64,000 nucleotides of DNA from Mimachlamys varia (taxonomy: Eukaryota; Mollusca; Bivalvia; Pectinida; Pectinidae). The notes under the pieces are model-generated. The model ran no database searches and was not told the DNA's origin. It saw only the letters and a program-made list of their open reading frames with translations. Where the stretch lies: assembly GCA_947623455.1 (NCBI GenBank), contig OX392536.1, positions 35,903,465 through 35,967,464 on the forward strand, given 5' to 3'. Position numbers and translations under genes: made by a program. Shown one piece after another: positions 37,001 to 51,800 of this stretch (positions within the stretch are counted from its first letter, which is position 1; every line of letters starts with the position of its first letter).

Positions 37001-40000
37001 TTTTTTCACTCATGTTATCTTTAACATTTTTCTCATGTCTATGTGGTGACTGGCAAAACCATTTTTACATATTAAGTATGTATATATATTACATTTTTGA
37101 GAGAAAAATAAAAGTACCCGGTACTTGATTGATCAAATTTCATTGATACAGATCTATAAACTTAAGTCATGTACAGATGCTTAATTACCTTAGCTCGATA
37201 TCTGAAGCCTTCCACTTCTTCCATCTTGAAGTTATAAGGTTTGAATACTGTTTCACCACTCGCTGAAAATATCAATTATTTAATGCTTATTAACACACCA
37301 AACAGTTGACTTTAAATCTAATGGCTAACATGCCTGATTAATGCCGGATTCACATACAATGATATAAACGTGCGTAAGTGACATTGTCAATCACAGGTAA
37401 ACAGATGTAATCCAAAACCTTACTTACTGCAGAAAAACTCATAACCAAGTGCAATGATGAAATGGCACACTCACAATATTTCTATCAGACAGGAATATCT
37501 GACTTTTTTTTATAAAAGATACTGACTATAACAAGAATTCCAGGGAAGTGGATGTGTCGCCTGCACAGCAAGTTGGGAGATAAGTTTTTAGGAGCTAGCT
37601 ATGGATATGCATTGTATCAGTTCCAAATGGAATTTTTATGGTTGTCCAAATTGATTCCTATACAATGAATTAGTTTGAGCTTAATTGGCCCAAGGAAACT
37701 GAAGTAACTGCACTCAAACAGATTTTCTATTTATAGCAACAGTGACCTTGACCTTTGACCTTTGACCCTGAAAAGCAATCCCACGAGAGCACTTTTGGTA
37801 AGGAAGCACTGTATGAAGTTTGAGTTTGATTGGCCCAAGGAAACTGAATTTATCGCACGGAAACAGAATTTCTATTTATAGCAACAGTGACCTTGACCTT
37901 TGACCTTGTAAAGCAATCCCAAGCGATCACTTTTGGTAAGGAAGCACTGTATGAAGTTTGAGTTTGATTGGCCCAAGGAAACTGAATTTATCACACGGAA
38001 ACAGAATTTCTATTTATAGCAACAGTGACCTTGACATTTGACCTTTGATCCTGAAAAGCAATCCTAAGCGAGCACTTTTGGTAAGGAAGCAGTGTATGAA
38101 GTTTGGGTTTGATTGGCCCAAGGAAACTCAAGTTATCGTACGGAAACTGTTGGTGCAGAAGCCGTCGCCGCCGACATAGTGATCCCTATATATGTAGCCT
38201 TTTCAGACGACACAAAAATTAGAATATGTTTGTCCTTTGGTTGACCTATAATTAGCAATGACCTTTGCGCTAACCTTGAGACCACCAAATACAAAATCAT
38301 TGGATGACACTTTTTATTAACTTTGATGAAAAATCTGTTATGGAAATGAAATTGGCTTAAGTACAATAAAATCATGAGGGCTATTCCAGTAAAACATCTC
38401 TCCCACCCCATGACTCCAGGTTTTTTTGGGGTGTACTGACTATCAATGATTTACATTGAAGCAAATACCAATACAGGCAAGAAACCAAACCATGGACAGA
38501 AATTATTAATTTTGTAGTCCTGGGGGGCAGGGAGATTTTTTAAAGTGGAATAGCCCTGAATGAAAAGATCTATATATCCCCCCCCCCCCCCCCCCGACCA
38601 CCACCCCCCTCCCAATATGACTGGCGGAAACATAACCAGTATGCTCAGTTCAGAAATCCAATGATATACTAGTTACACATAATCGGTTTTATTGATATAC
38701 CTGAAGCTTCTGAAAGCGAGCTCTCCACTACCTCCAACAGTGGCATTTCTTTCAAACTGACAAATGACAATGCTGTGCCCTGGTTCTCTCCCCTAGCAGT
38801 TCTTCCCACTCGGTGGATATATGCATCAACTGTTTCAGGGAAGTCGAAGTTTACCACATTGGACACATTCTGGAAATCGATTCCCCTAGACACACCATAC
38901 TCACGATCCCTTTTAAATGCTCTACAAGGAAAATACAATTATTACGATGAGTTTATTCATAATGCAACTCCATAACTTATTATATAGCTGGTGGGAGGCA
39001 CCTGTTTTGATAGACTTTGTTGGTGATGGAGTATAAACAATATCTGTCAACCATAATGATATTCCTTACAATAAATATCTTTTAACATTGTATGGTTGTT
39101 AGGGCTCGGGAAATGTGGCCCCACCACTCTTCTATAATCCATTTAGGAACAACTTCCGATTTGGCATATATCTAACCACCAAAGGCATTTTTTTTTTCAC
39201 AAAACAAGCTGCTTATTTGTCATGAATATGGTCAAATATTTTATCTTTGATTCACTATTTCTGTGCCCATTGTGAGTTCTCAATATATAAAAAGATAAAA
39301 GTTCACAGGACCTTGGATCATAAAACAATCTAATTACATATATAATGTTACTTTTCAAGATGTTATTATTGATTGGCTTTAGTCAAAAACAAATTAAGAC
39401 ATTAGAAAGTTGTGATCTTAGTGATCATGACATTAATATCATTATATACTTAAATTATGATTATTATACAATGTAAATTTAGGTAGGCTAAACATCAGAA
39501 TGGCTGTATCTCTACTAACTTTTTCTGTTTTCCAGCGGCTGGTTCAGCAAGTAGTGTCTCGTCTGAGGCGATGATGTAGTCATACAGGTTGTCATTAAAC
39601 TGGGTAACCACATGACACCTACGGTATCAAACAACATCAATCAAATAAAGAGGCCCAATGGACATGTATAATCGATTTACATGAAATTGGATAACCACAT
39701 GACACCTTTAGTATCAAACAAACATCAGTCAAATAAAGAGGCCCAATGGACATGTATAATCAATTTCATTAAACTGGGTAACCACATGACACCTACAGTA
39801 TCAAACAACAGCAATCAAACAACAGTTTGTCTCTACCAAAGAGGCCCAAAGGACATGTATAATCTGGTCACATATAAACGATTTACATTAAACTGGGTAA
39901 CCACATGCCACCTACAGTATCAAACAACATCAATCAAACAACAGTTTGTCTCTACCAAAGAGGCCCAAAGGACATGTATAATCTGGTCACATTTAAACGA

Positions 40001-43000
40001 TTTACATTAAACTGGGTAACCACATGACACCTACGGTATCAAACAGCATCAGTAGTCTCTACCAAAGAGGCCCAAAGTGTATGTATAATCTGGTCACATT
40101 TAAACACAGTAAGGAATATATACGCTAAACTGGGTAACAACAGGACATCTACAGTATCAAACATACAGCAATCAAACAAAGAGGCCAAATGGGCATGTAT
40201 AATCGATTTACATTAAACTGGGTAACCACATGACACCTATAGTATCAAACAGACATCAATCAAATGAAGAGGCCCAATGGGCATGCATAATCGATTTACA
40301 TTAAACTGGGTAAACACATGGCACCTACAGTATCAAACAGCATCAGTCAAATAAAGAGGCCCAATGGACATGTATAATCAATTTACATTAAACTGGGTAA
40401 CCACATGACATCTACAGTATCAAACAGCATCAGTCAAATAAAGAGGCCCAATTGACATGTATAAACTGGTCAAATTTAGACGATTTACATTAAACTGGTT
40501 AACCACATGACACCTATAATATCAAAAAGTATCAGTCAAACAACATTTGTCCAATGGGCATGTTTAAACTGGTCACAGTTCCACACAAAGGAATTAAGAG
40601 GCCCACAGGGCATGTACACTTCATATATGAAGACTTACTTACTGATTATCATAATTGAATACTACTGTATATACAGTTGCTTTTATTTGAGGGGTAGGGG
40701 TTTGTGTGTTGATTTAGCTATATTTGCATTGAAATACCTTACCTTGAGTTGACTGGGAGCTCTGAATTTAACACACACGCAGAAATACCAAACTGTTCTA
40801 AGAATAATTTTAATCTGAAATAAAAGAAATTGAAACATTAATATAAACTTTTTTCCATAACAAATCTACATTCATCAAGAAAGTCTCCTTATGACAAACA
40901 AATATCTACCTGACCCCAGGACTTCATACTAAATCACTTCTACCCATGGTTGGATTTCCTTCCTATTGCTTCTATGTTATTTATTTAAAAAATTCTATGG
41001 GTGGTACTCCTAAACAAAACCTGGAGTCCTGGGGTTGGGTAGATATTTTACTGGAATAGCCATAAGTTGTTTTTTACATAAGAAGAGAGAATGATAATAA
41101 TAATAATATACAACATTTATATAGCACTCTATATAATTTGTAAAATTACTCTAAAGCGCTTCACAGCATGTGGATAATTTGATACTTACAATGCATAATT
41201 AAAGAAGTTATTACAATCTAAGCTCACATGTGATAATACAAGAATTCCACGGAAGTGGATGTGTCGCCTGCACAGCAAGTTGGTAGATAAGTTTTTAGGA
41301 GCTAGATATGGATATGCATTGTATCAGTTCCAAGTGGAATTTTTATGGTTATCCAAATTTATTTCTATACAATAATTATTTTGTTGATTATAATACATGT
41401 GTGTATTGACACTGGCTTAAGGTTGATTGATTTTCTGAGGTTTTCTATTTAGAGTAGCAGTGACCTTGACCTCTGACCCTGAAAAGCAATCCCAAGCAAG
41501 CACTTTTGTTATTGAAGCATTGTATGAAGTTTGAGTTTAATTGGCCCAAGGAAACTGAAGTAACTGCACTCAAACTGATTTTCTATTTATAGCAACAGTG
41601 ACCTTGACTTTTGACCCTGTAAAGAATCCAAAGCGAGCACTTTTGGTAAGGAAGCACTGTATGAAGTTTGAGTTTGATTGGCCCAAGGAGACAGAAGTTA
41701 TCGCATGGAATTTTTTTTTCTATTTATAGCAACAGTGACCTTGACCTTTGACCTTCGACCCTGAAAAGCAATCCCAAGTGAGCACTTTTGGTAAGGAAGC
41801 ACTGTATGAAGTTTGAGTTTGATTGGCCTAAGGAAACTCAAGTTATCGCACGGAAACCGATATTCTATTTATAGCAACATTGATCTTGACCTTTGACCCT
41901 GAAAATCAATCCCAAGCGAGCACTTTTGGTAAGGAAGCGGTGTATGAAGTTTGAGTTTGATTGGCCCAAGGAAACTCAAGTTATCGCACGGAAACCGATT
42001 TTCTATTGATAGCAACAGTGACCTTGACCTTTGACCCTGAAAAGCAATCCCAAGCGAGCACTTTTGGTAAGGAAGCAGTGTGGCCCAAGGAAACTCAAGT
42101 TATCGCACGGAAACTGTTGGTGCAGACGCCGACGCCCACATAGTGATCCCTATATGTCACCTTTTCAGGTGACACAATAAAAATGCATATAAATACAAAC
42201 TATACATAATCAAATGTCATTATATGTCGTCTAAGTTGATACCCTAAAATGCAGACATGAAAAGGTACAAGTACGTCTCCAAATAACTTCTGATAACAGA
42301 ATGATGGACGAAGCCTTACAATAATATGTTGTTTCTGTGATATGAGGAATATCAAAGTAGTATAACATGTTGGAGGAGAAGCTTCAACCTTCAATATTTC
42401 TCATTTTCATGTGAGCCAATACATACTTGTAACATTTGTTGACTGAATTTACGAACAGGATGGTTTTTCCTTTCACAAGCTTCAGCTTCAGAAGAACATA
42501 GATCAGGGCAAACTTATCCTCCTCCTCACATCTAAAAACAGAAATCACATTTATCAGTGTCTGAACGGGTCCTAAACACATACGTCCCACATTTTTTAAA
42601 TAAGCTGGTTACATTACCATGGGACGGAACGGGATGGACATGGGTAACACTATATACCCCACCATTTTATGGCATAAAATCACATGAAATTCACATGAAG
42701 TTTTTTATACATGAAACTCATGTGAAGGTTTTTATACATGAAACTCATGTGAAGGTTTTTATACATGAAACTCATGTGAAGGTTTTTAAACATGAAACTC
42801 ATGTTTGAATTCGTCCTTCTGTTATAGCATACTATTGACAATGAGGCATCACTTACTTGATGTGGTATTGTGTTAGCTGTGCAGCCTCCGGTAACTGTGA
42901 TTCCTCCAGTTTAAGTATCACCTATTACAGAACTACAATATTACAACTGAACAGTAAACATCTATCATACTTGCCAACCCTCCCTATTTAGGAGGGAGAC

Positions 43001-46000
43001 TCCCTATTTTTGACCCTAAAATGTTGCATTTTCAACTTTGAAATTTGCTTAAGTGGTCCTATTTTTATAGATCTGATGATTTCATCTGAAAGAAAAGCTC
43101 AAAAGAAGCCATTTAAAAGTGTTATTTTCCCCCAGAATATACATGTATACATATTATTTATATGTTCAATTCTGAGCATGCGTAATATCCCCCATGGAAA
43201 TTTCAAAAAGTTGGCTAGTATGATCTATCTGGTTTTCACACAATTATTTTCTTTTTTTTGCATTGTCTTGTATCCACTGTCTTTTCTGTCAATATTATTT
43301 TGTGTACAGCAAATGCAGATTAAATTCCTAGAAATAACAACAGACGAACCTTGATATCTCTAGGTCAGCAAGACCGTGAGAAACATCAGGTTATCTAAGT
43401 TAAGTCAGTTTGAATGTTTAGTTTAAAGTTTGGCAGGGACCGACAATAAATTTTCATTAAAATGCTGTACGTTTTTTGTGAAAAAAATGCTTGAGGTGAA
43501 GCTGCCTTTAATTCAAACGCCAACATGATCATGGCTGATTGGCTAACCAAAGAAGACACGGCAATGATTTTATTTTTCAATTTTGAGATGACAAGGTTTG
43601 ACCGTACTTGTTAAAGTAAATGTCTTTTAAACTTACATATCTGCATTTACCCAATTCACACATTTTTCTTGTTCAACAGAGACAATTGTTTAAAGGCCCA
43701 ATATACGTAACTTTCGGCAAAACTTGAAGCGAAAATCAAACTTAATAACTTATTATATTTATAGATTTAGCTAAGATTAACTGATATCAGCAATATTCAA
43801 GATTAATTCTTTCGCGGTTACCGGTACAGCAGCAGTTGAAACACGCTATTTGTAAACATGCGTCCATTTTGAACCGTCTTCTACCTTTGGTTTGTTGTTG
43901 AAGTGGGGCCCACCTGAATTATTTTCAATTCTTTGGATTTTTTTGTCCAGAGTTTCTTGTTAGGTACAACTCAGTTTTACTTCGTTTAAGGCTTATTTTT
44001 GCATGGTTATCAACTGGATTTTTTTTCAGAATTTTACAGAATCGTAAAAATTTTCCTGAAGTTACGTAAATTGGGCCTTTAAGCAGTAATAGAAGCAGAT
44101 GTAAGATAAGTGACAAGACATTATTTACTCGTACCGCATTGTGTAGTACCATCTTCTTGAGGGCCTTGACGCTGTCATTGAGAGTGGCTGACATCAGGAA
44201 AGCTTGGTAGATTTTAGGCAGATGTCTACAGTGATAGATTAACATCAAAATATACCATGTCATATTCTGGCTTAACACAGACATGTTTAAATGTCATGTT
44301 TTATACTATAGAGAGGCAGTGTTTTTCCTGCCTATATAACTGGGTACGCCAAACGACCCCATTCCCAATGGGTTTTAGTGTTATTTTTTCCCAAAATCAA
44401 CTTGAAAATTCCCAATTACTACGACTTTTCAAATCCGGAAAAAAAGGACATGCACATGATGTTATAATGAATAAAATATCATTAAAAGAAATATCAGTGA
44501 GCGAGTCTGTGACTCGGACTGGACTCACCATGTAACTCCCAGTTCTTTGTTTTCATTGTTTACCATACCGTAAAGCTAAATGATACACTGTGCACTGTAA
44601 AATTAGTAAGCATGGAACATTTAATGAGTGTCAGGTTGGGTTTAAATTTTTTCCCAATTTATTACCTGTTCACGCTAATTTTTTTCCCAATTTGGCAAGT
44701 TGAATTTTTCCCAAAATACCCAGGAAAAACACTGAGAGGTAAGGACATTTTTTCAAACTGAAAATATGATACACCTGAAGAGTATCTAACCTAGAAATGG
44801 CTACAAGGCAAAACTCCATTATTAATCAAGTGGGGAAAGTGGGAGGCACCTGAATTAATATATCATGGGTGATAGGGTTAAAACCAGATCTGCATACACA
44901 CTATTTCTTAAAACAAATCACTTTCTATATTTGATTGGTGGTGGAGTTTCTGAAAAAGTGCCTTCAGCCCCTCCCACATGGTTAATTCTAGGACAGTGCT
45001 TACCTGAATTAAACTTGCTATAAAATATTAATTTAAAACCCTTAAGTGCAGCTATTATCATAATAATCATGATAAGAATGTATCAGAGTAGCATTTATGA
45101 TGTCCCCAATCAGTTCCCATGCCATCATGATTAGCACTTTTAATACCAGGTAAACCAATTCCTCATCTCCATTTTACTTCCCTCTGCCAAAATTTTAAAG
45201 TCAGTGCATAACAATTTGTATTTCACATGGAGGTCCATTCCGCTGGCCCTGGTTTCATGAACTTAACTTAAGGAAAGTATTTATTAAACTCAACTAGAAA
45301 TGTCTGTGACATATAAATGCCCCTGCCCCCATATGAAATTAGTTCTTCATGCTTATTATGTATACGAAGTCTGATGACAATCGGATCAGTAGTTATTTAA
45401 ATAAGCTGGTTACATTACCATGGGATGGAACAGGATGGGACAGACATGGGTAACACTATATATATGCTTCCCCCATTTCATAGCGGGGGCATAAAAATCA
45501 TTACAGAAATTAAAGGAAGTTCCTTAACTTAAAATGTTTTCCTCAACTTCTGTAATGCTTTCCTATCGAGATTTCTAAGTTCAGGAATATCCGTATGTTG
45601 AGGAACGTTTGTGAAACTGGGGCAAAGACTTTCAAATCAACTTTTCCTGGAAGGGTCTAAGCCCATATACAATAGAAAGTAAATTCTCTCCAGCGGAAGT
45701 GCCAAAGCTCATTCTTGAAAGTTATAAGCATATTGAAACCTTTGCTGCATATAGATATTTACCCCAAGATGCCCTTGATGTCATTTTCATATCCAAAGGA
45801 AAACAGAAGGTCAGCCTCATCCATGACGAGGAGCTCGAGTGAATCCTTGATACACAGGTTTCCAGCACGTATATGTGCAAGGATGCGAGTCGGGGTCGCC
45901 ACTACAATATCCGGCTTCTCGGCTAACATGGGTCTGTGTTCGGGGTGAAAGCATAGGTAGTTAGTTCATTGCAGTTATGAATAATATCACTGGCACAACA

Positions 46001-48578
46001 ATACAGTTGAATTCACAAAGAAAGATTGATCAAAGATATCTTTTGACCAATATCTGACTAAAGCTAGTTACAACAATTAACAAAACTTCAAACTGGTTTA
46101 CATATAAAATGATTGAAATTAAAACGTTGAGTTCTATGTATAAGGAATAATAATTTAAAATCATTTTTTGACAATAAACTTATATATAGACTGTCTGTAA
46201 ACAATCACTTTTAGAAAATGTATGCCAGTGACTAGATCTCCATATGGCCATTACATTTTTGAAATAAGGCATACTTAATTTCTTTGGACTTCTCTAATAA
46301 ATGTGTTAAGTGATAACATAAAAACATGATATTTTACAATAAAAAAATCGGTTAACGTACTTTGGGAATAGTCCTTTTTTCATTATTAATAAATTTCTTT
46401 GTTAACAGAAATCTGAACTAAAAGATAAGCAGTTGATGAACAAGAACTCACTTTTGTGTAGCCACAGGCATCTGTGGGGAAATGTCCAGGCATTTTACTT
46501 CTCTAGAACAACTTGATGTTAAAGACTGTGGAAATAACATAATCAGTGATAATTCAAATTGAATTAAATTCATCAATGACCACCTACACATTTTAAATTT
46601 TAGCTTTTGAAAAGTTGTTGTTCTCCTCTATTTACAACACATGTAACACTCTTTTATAAATGTTGTACATCTTTTCTATTGATGAGTATGCACACTGGCA
46701 GGAAAAAAAGCACCAGAACATATTTTCTTCGCAGGAAAAAAACATCAAAACATATTTTCTTTGCTTGGTACCTATAGCTTTCACATGTACATGTACCAGC
46801 AGTACTTACTGTAATATTTTTGAAGGCCTGGTTACACAACTCTTTGCTTGGTGTCAGAACTATAGCTTTTACACACTGCTCTTTGCTGGTCTGTTTGATG
46901 GCAGGAAAACAACACAAATCAATATATCAACTTAATACAGATACATGTATCAAAATACCGTAATTTCTCGCGTATAGTGCGCACTCGCGTATAGTGCGCA
47001 GGTACTTTTTGGGGTCCAAAAATGAAAAAAAAAAAATTGGAAAAAAAAAATTATAAAAAAAAAAATTATGGAAAAAAAAACGTCAAGCCGGAATGATAGC
47101 ACCAACCAGGTAAGTCGCCATTAAAGGTTATATAAACAAACACCTTGAATAGGAAACTTTGAAAACATAAGTTCTGATAACACAATGCCTCGTTAATTAG
47201 ACTTGACACCTCGCGCGAGTTACGGTGAAGATCTGTTGACACCAGCGAAGGCACAGGCCCAATACAGATAATTGAAATAAAAGATGTTTTCACAGCAATA
47301 TCATTCATAAATTATTCAATTAAATCTTACATAAGACTAAATCTTCCAGGTTTTCTATAAAATAAACAATTTGGGAGTCTCTGTGCGTCTATAGACATCG
47401 ATAGAGTCGGCAGTGTACTGGGTTGACGGGTGTAGTAAAAGCAGTCACTCAATCGGGTCCGACGAGGACCGCATACAGCCAAATTTGTTTGACATAAAAA
47501 CACATATCCTTTGTGATTTCAGTTTTTTTTCCTTTGAAAAGAAAATATGGATATGTATTGGACTGTTTTGAGTCCCTAAATGTTTATTTTCCAAACTCTA
47601 ACTGTTATTGTTACCAGTTCAACTCGCTTGTTTGCGACACTGTTTGTTACTGCCGGGTATTAATATTACGCGACCTTCACTCTTTGCAATACACAAACCG
47701 GCGAACTTCCAAGTCGTTCTTGACACATTTCTACCGTCAGGATTGAATTGTCCAGTATGATTTTACACAAGAACAGCATTTTTAACATCAGAGTGCTAAC
47801 AACGATCTAATTCTTTGGTATATTTCACCATATGCCTTGTGATGATGTAGCGTCAATACACTCTCGACCTGAAAGTTCAGGCTACTTTCCTCAAGTTTAT
47901 TTATCAGATCCTATCGTATTTTATGGCTCTTATAATTGCAACTTTTCGTGGTTGAAAAAAGATAATGCAAATCAGGAATTATTTAACAAAATATCAACTG
48001 TTAACTACCGCGAGGATACTTCAGGTCATTCTGAAAATCTCCGAAAAATTAACGATACATGATCGCGACCAAGTCAAGGTTTTTGCTTGTTCTTGCGTAT
48101 AGTGCGCACCCCCTTCTTGACACTTTCGATTTTCCCTAAAAAAGTGCGCACTATACGCGAGAAATTACGGTATATAAAACTGAAATTATTTTCCCATTTG
48201 TACAAAAACCAAAGCTTCTTAATCTACCAGTTCCTCTCTCAAAACTTAACAGTCAATAAAATGTAAAATATACTTCTGCATACACATATCTAATATATTT
48301 AATTTTTTTTTTTTTGTAATTTTTTATTTTTTTCAAGACTTTTATCCACAATTACAAAACATTTGACACACACATGCACACACATTCTCATACGTACGTA
48401 CAACCTTAATCACTCGTGGTTCATCACGACACTCCATCTCACTCAGTATCATAAGATCACTAGATCATCATCATATATACCATCACAACAAGTTTTCATT
48501 TTCATCATCCCACTTATCATAATATCACCATTATCGCCATTTTAGTATCATACAAAACGTCATCAACATCATCAATAT

Positions 48579-48623
<45 letters not shown>

Positions 48624-48772
48624 TCACACTGCATATATGTAATCAATAAATCATCATTATTATCATTATCACTTTTATCATGATATCATCATCATCACCA
48701 CCATCAACATTCATGGTAATCATCCCACTTATCATAATATCACCATCATCGCCATTTTAGTATCATACTAAA

Positions 48773-48858
<86 letters not shown>

Positions 48859-51800
48859 TCACACTGCATATATGTAATCAATAAATCATTATTATCCCTT
48901 TTATCATGATATCATCATCATCACCACCATCAACATTCATGGTATCATACTAAACAGTCAATTATCATGTTATCAAAAACAAATGAAATATCATCCTCAT
49001 CACAATCATCCTCACTAAACCTCTTTACATTCATCATTCTTTTCATTATCATATTGACTAATAATAAATTTTCATCATTATCATCACCATCATTGTATAT
49101 TCATTACAATCGCGACAGTTAAGTAGCATCATCTTTATACTTGCTATCATGTTCATTTTCATCATGTTATGATTTAGATTTAATTGTAAATAATTTAAAC
49201 CACAAGCATCACAGCTATACTAATTCAGTCATTTGCTTACTCACAAACATACATTACCTTACACAAACAAAGAGAGAAACAGACAGATAAAACAGATAGA
49301 AAGTGTTAGATAGACAATACCAGACAATACAGACAGACAGACACAAGACAGACAAACACACGACAAGACAGACAGTCAGACAGACACACTCTGACAGACA
49401 TTATACAAGTCAAACACAAAACAAAGACAGGACAAGACAGACAGACAGACAGACATTATACAAGACAAAGACAAGACAGACACATGGGAGAAATTTGGTT
49501 TAATTGGTAAAAATAAAAATATAGTAACGTAATGGAGCTCGAACTGGCTATGTCAGACTTGGGGGACATAATGCTATGCAAAGATATACTATCACTCTTA
49601 GACAACTATAACTCTAGAATAGGTTTCCATTTGTGCCAATAAAGTTCAAATTGCCTTTTAATTTTCTGATCTTTACTGTAATTTATATATTGTTGAACAA
49701 AAAAATGATCTTTAATGACATTAATAGAGTTGCTGAGACATCTAGTTTTATAGATATAATGTTTAATAAGAATTAGAATTTCATTATCAACGTCACTGCA
49801 GTACTGAGATACTATTCCAAAAAGGAACGATTCTTTATTATAAGCAAATGGAATTAAAAGTATATCAAGTAACGATTCAAATTTCTGTAATAGTGACTGG
49901 ACCTCTTCGCATTCCCATAAGCTATGCACTATTGTTTCACGCTCCATAAAACATAAGTTACATAAAATACTAGGAGTTAAGTTTATTTTAAAAAGAAATG
50001 TGTTTGTTACCAGAATATGATGTATAATTCTCACTTGGAACCATTGTAATTTAGTACTTTTTGTAACTTTAAAAGGAAGTTTGAATATTTTGGCCCATTT
50101 ATTTTTATCTATACTGAACGCTTGGTTCCATTTTCTTATCCCAGTAGGTATAGACATTGGAACAATAATGCATTTGTAAAAGTCTTTTGAACCCTTTTTA
50201 CTCTTAGAAAATATATCCAGCAGAAGAGGTATAAAAGGCTTTTGGTGTGGTCGATGTAGCAGGAAATCATATTTTCTTAAATAGCGCTTGATGGCAGACA
50301 CTAAACCATGATATTGGAGAAAGTTTGTATTAATAGGTCGAAAAGCATGCAAGAACTCATCGAAAGAAAGAAAAGTTAGATTATCTGAATCTTGAATTAG
50401 TTCCTCTCTCAAAACTTAACAGTCAATAAAATGTAAAATATACTTCTGGATACACATATCTAATATATTTAATTATTGTTTATCAACTTTTAATCAACAA
50501 TTTCTACGTCATAATCAGTGTTACCTCACATCCTAACAGCCATGTACATCAGGATATGAATTAAGGGCTATTCAATAATTAATTGTGTGGGGAGGTGGGA
50601 GGCACATGTATTAATATATATCATGGGTTGTGGAATTTATAAAGGAAGATCTGCATATACATATACATACATTACTCCTTATATTGAATCTCTTCAAATA
50701 TTTGATGGTGGGGTCTCTGAAAAAGTGCCACCACCCCTCCCACATGGTTAATTTTGGAACAACCATAAACAACTGATAACTCCTCATTGAATTTATGTTA
50801 AATGACTGAAGGGGAGGGGGGTGATTAAAAACTCTTTGGACCTTTTTCCAATTAATGCTCACCGTTTTTGCGGCCAGTATTTTCTGTATGACTGGTATAC
50901 AGAAGGCTGCGGTTTTGCCTGAACCAGTCCTGGCCCTGGCGAGAATATCTTTACCTTCCAATGCCAAAGGGATAGCTTTTTCCTGTATGGGGGTTGGCTT
51001 GTGCCAACCAAGTTCTGACACTGACTGCAAATACAAAAAAAAATTAAATGTAACACATTTTCTTTTTTGTTAACCGAAGATTAACTGGCCTACTTATGAT
51101 GCAAAGGGATAGCTTTTTCCTGTATTGGGGTTGGCTTATGCCAACCAAGTTCTGACACTGACTGCAAATACAAAAAAAAAATTAAATGTAACACATTTTC
51201 TTTTTTGTTAACCGAAGATTAACTGGCCAAATTATGATGGAAAAGCATGGAGTCCACTTTGATGGCAAATCTTGAACGATTAAAAGCAGAGGACTCTACT
51301 AGCAGAAATTATGAGCTGTTGGTGATTATCAGAGCAGGTTTGAATCAATAATTAATCAATATATGTGAGGTATAAGTTGTGCCATATTTGATTGATGTTG
51401 TCAGCACTAAAAAACTCTCAGCCACCAAACACTGTCGGATAATTCCACATTTCCATATAAAGAAGATTGCTTTGACCCAACACCAGACGGTACTCTGACA
51501 TCTACCAGTCTTAGTCTTGTGTCAGGGCCAGAGGAACGTTTGGCTTCATTCAGACATAAACCTTGCAATTGCTAATAACCATGATTACAAATGCCTTTGA
51601 GAAAACAAAGGAGATATCTTTTAGACTATTGTTTGTGATGTGTACATGTGCTGTTCTCAATTAAATGAATCTCAGAGGTAATTAGAGAATACCTGAAAAT
51701 ATCGTTTAAGTAGCAGTATGTTAACAATTGCAACTCAAAATTGTTTTACAAAAGAAAAGATAATAATATTCATGACAGGCAAACACATACAGATGTGTAT

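Noticed and set aside
47513..48062. Short ORFs inside the 1.2-kb TIR element as a transposase
   Set aside because: No catalytic motif or sufficient length.
48560..48860. Regulatory interpretation of the ATC runs
   Set aside because: Ordinary microsatellites within a LINE 3' region.
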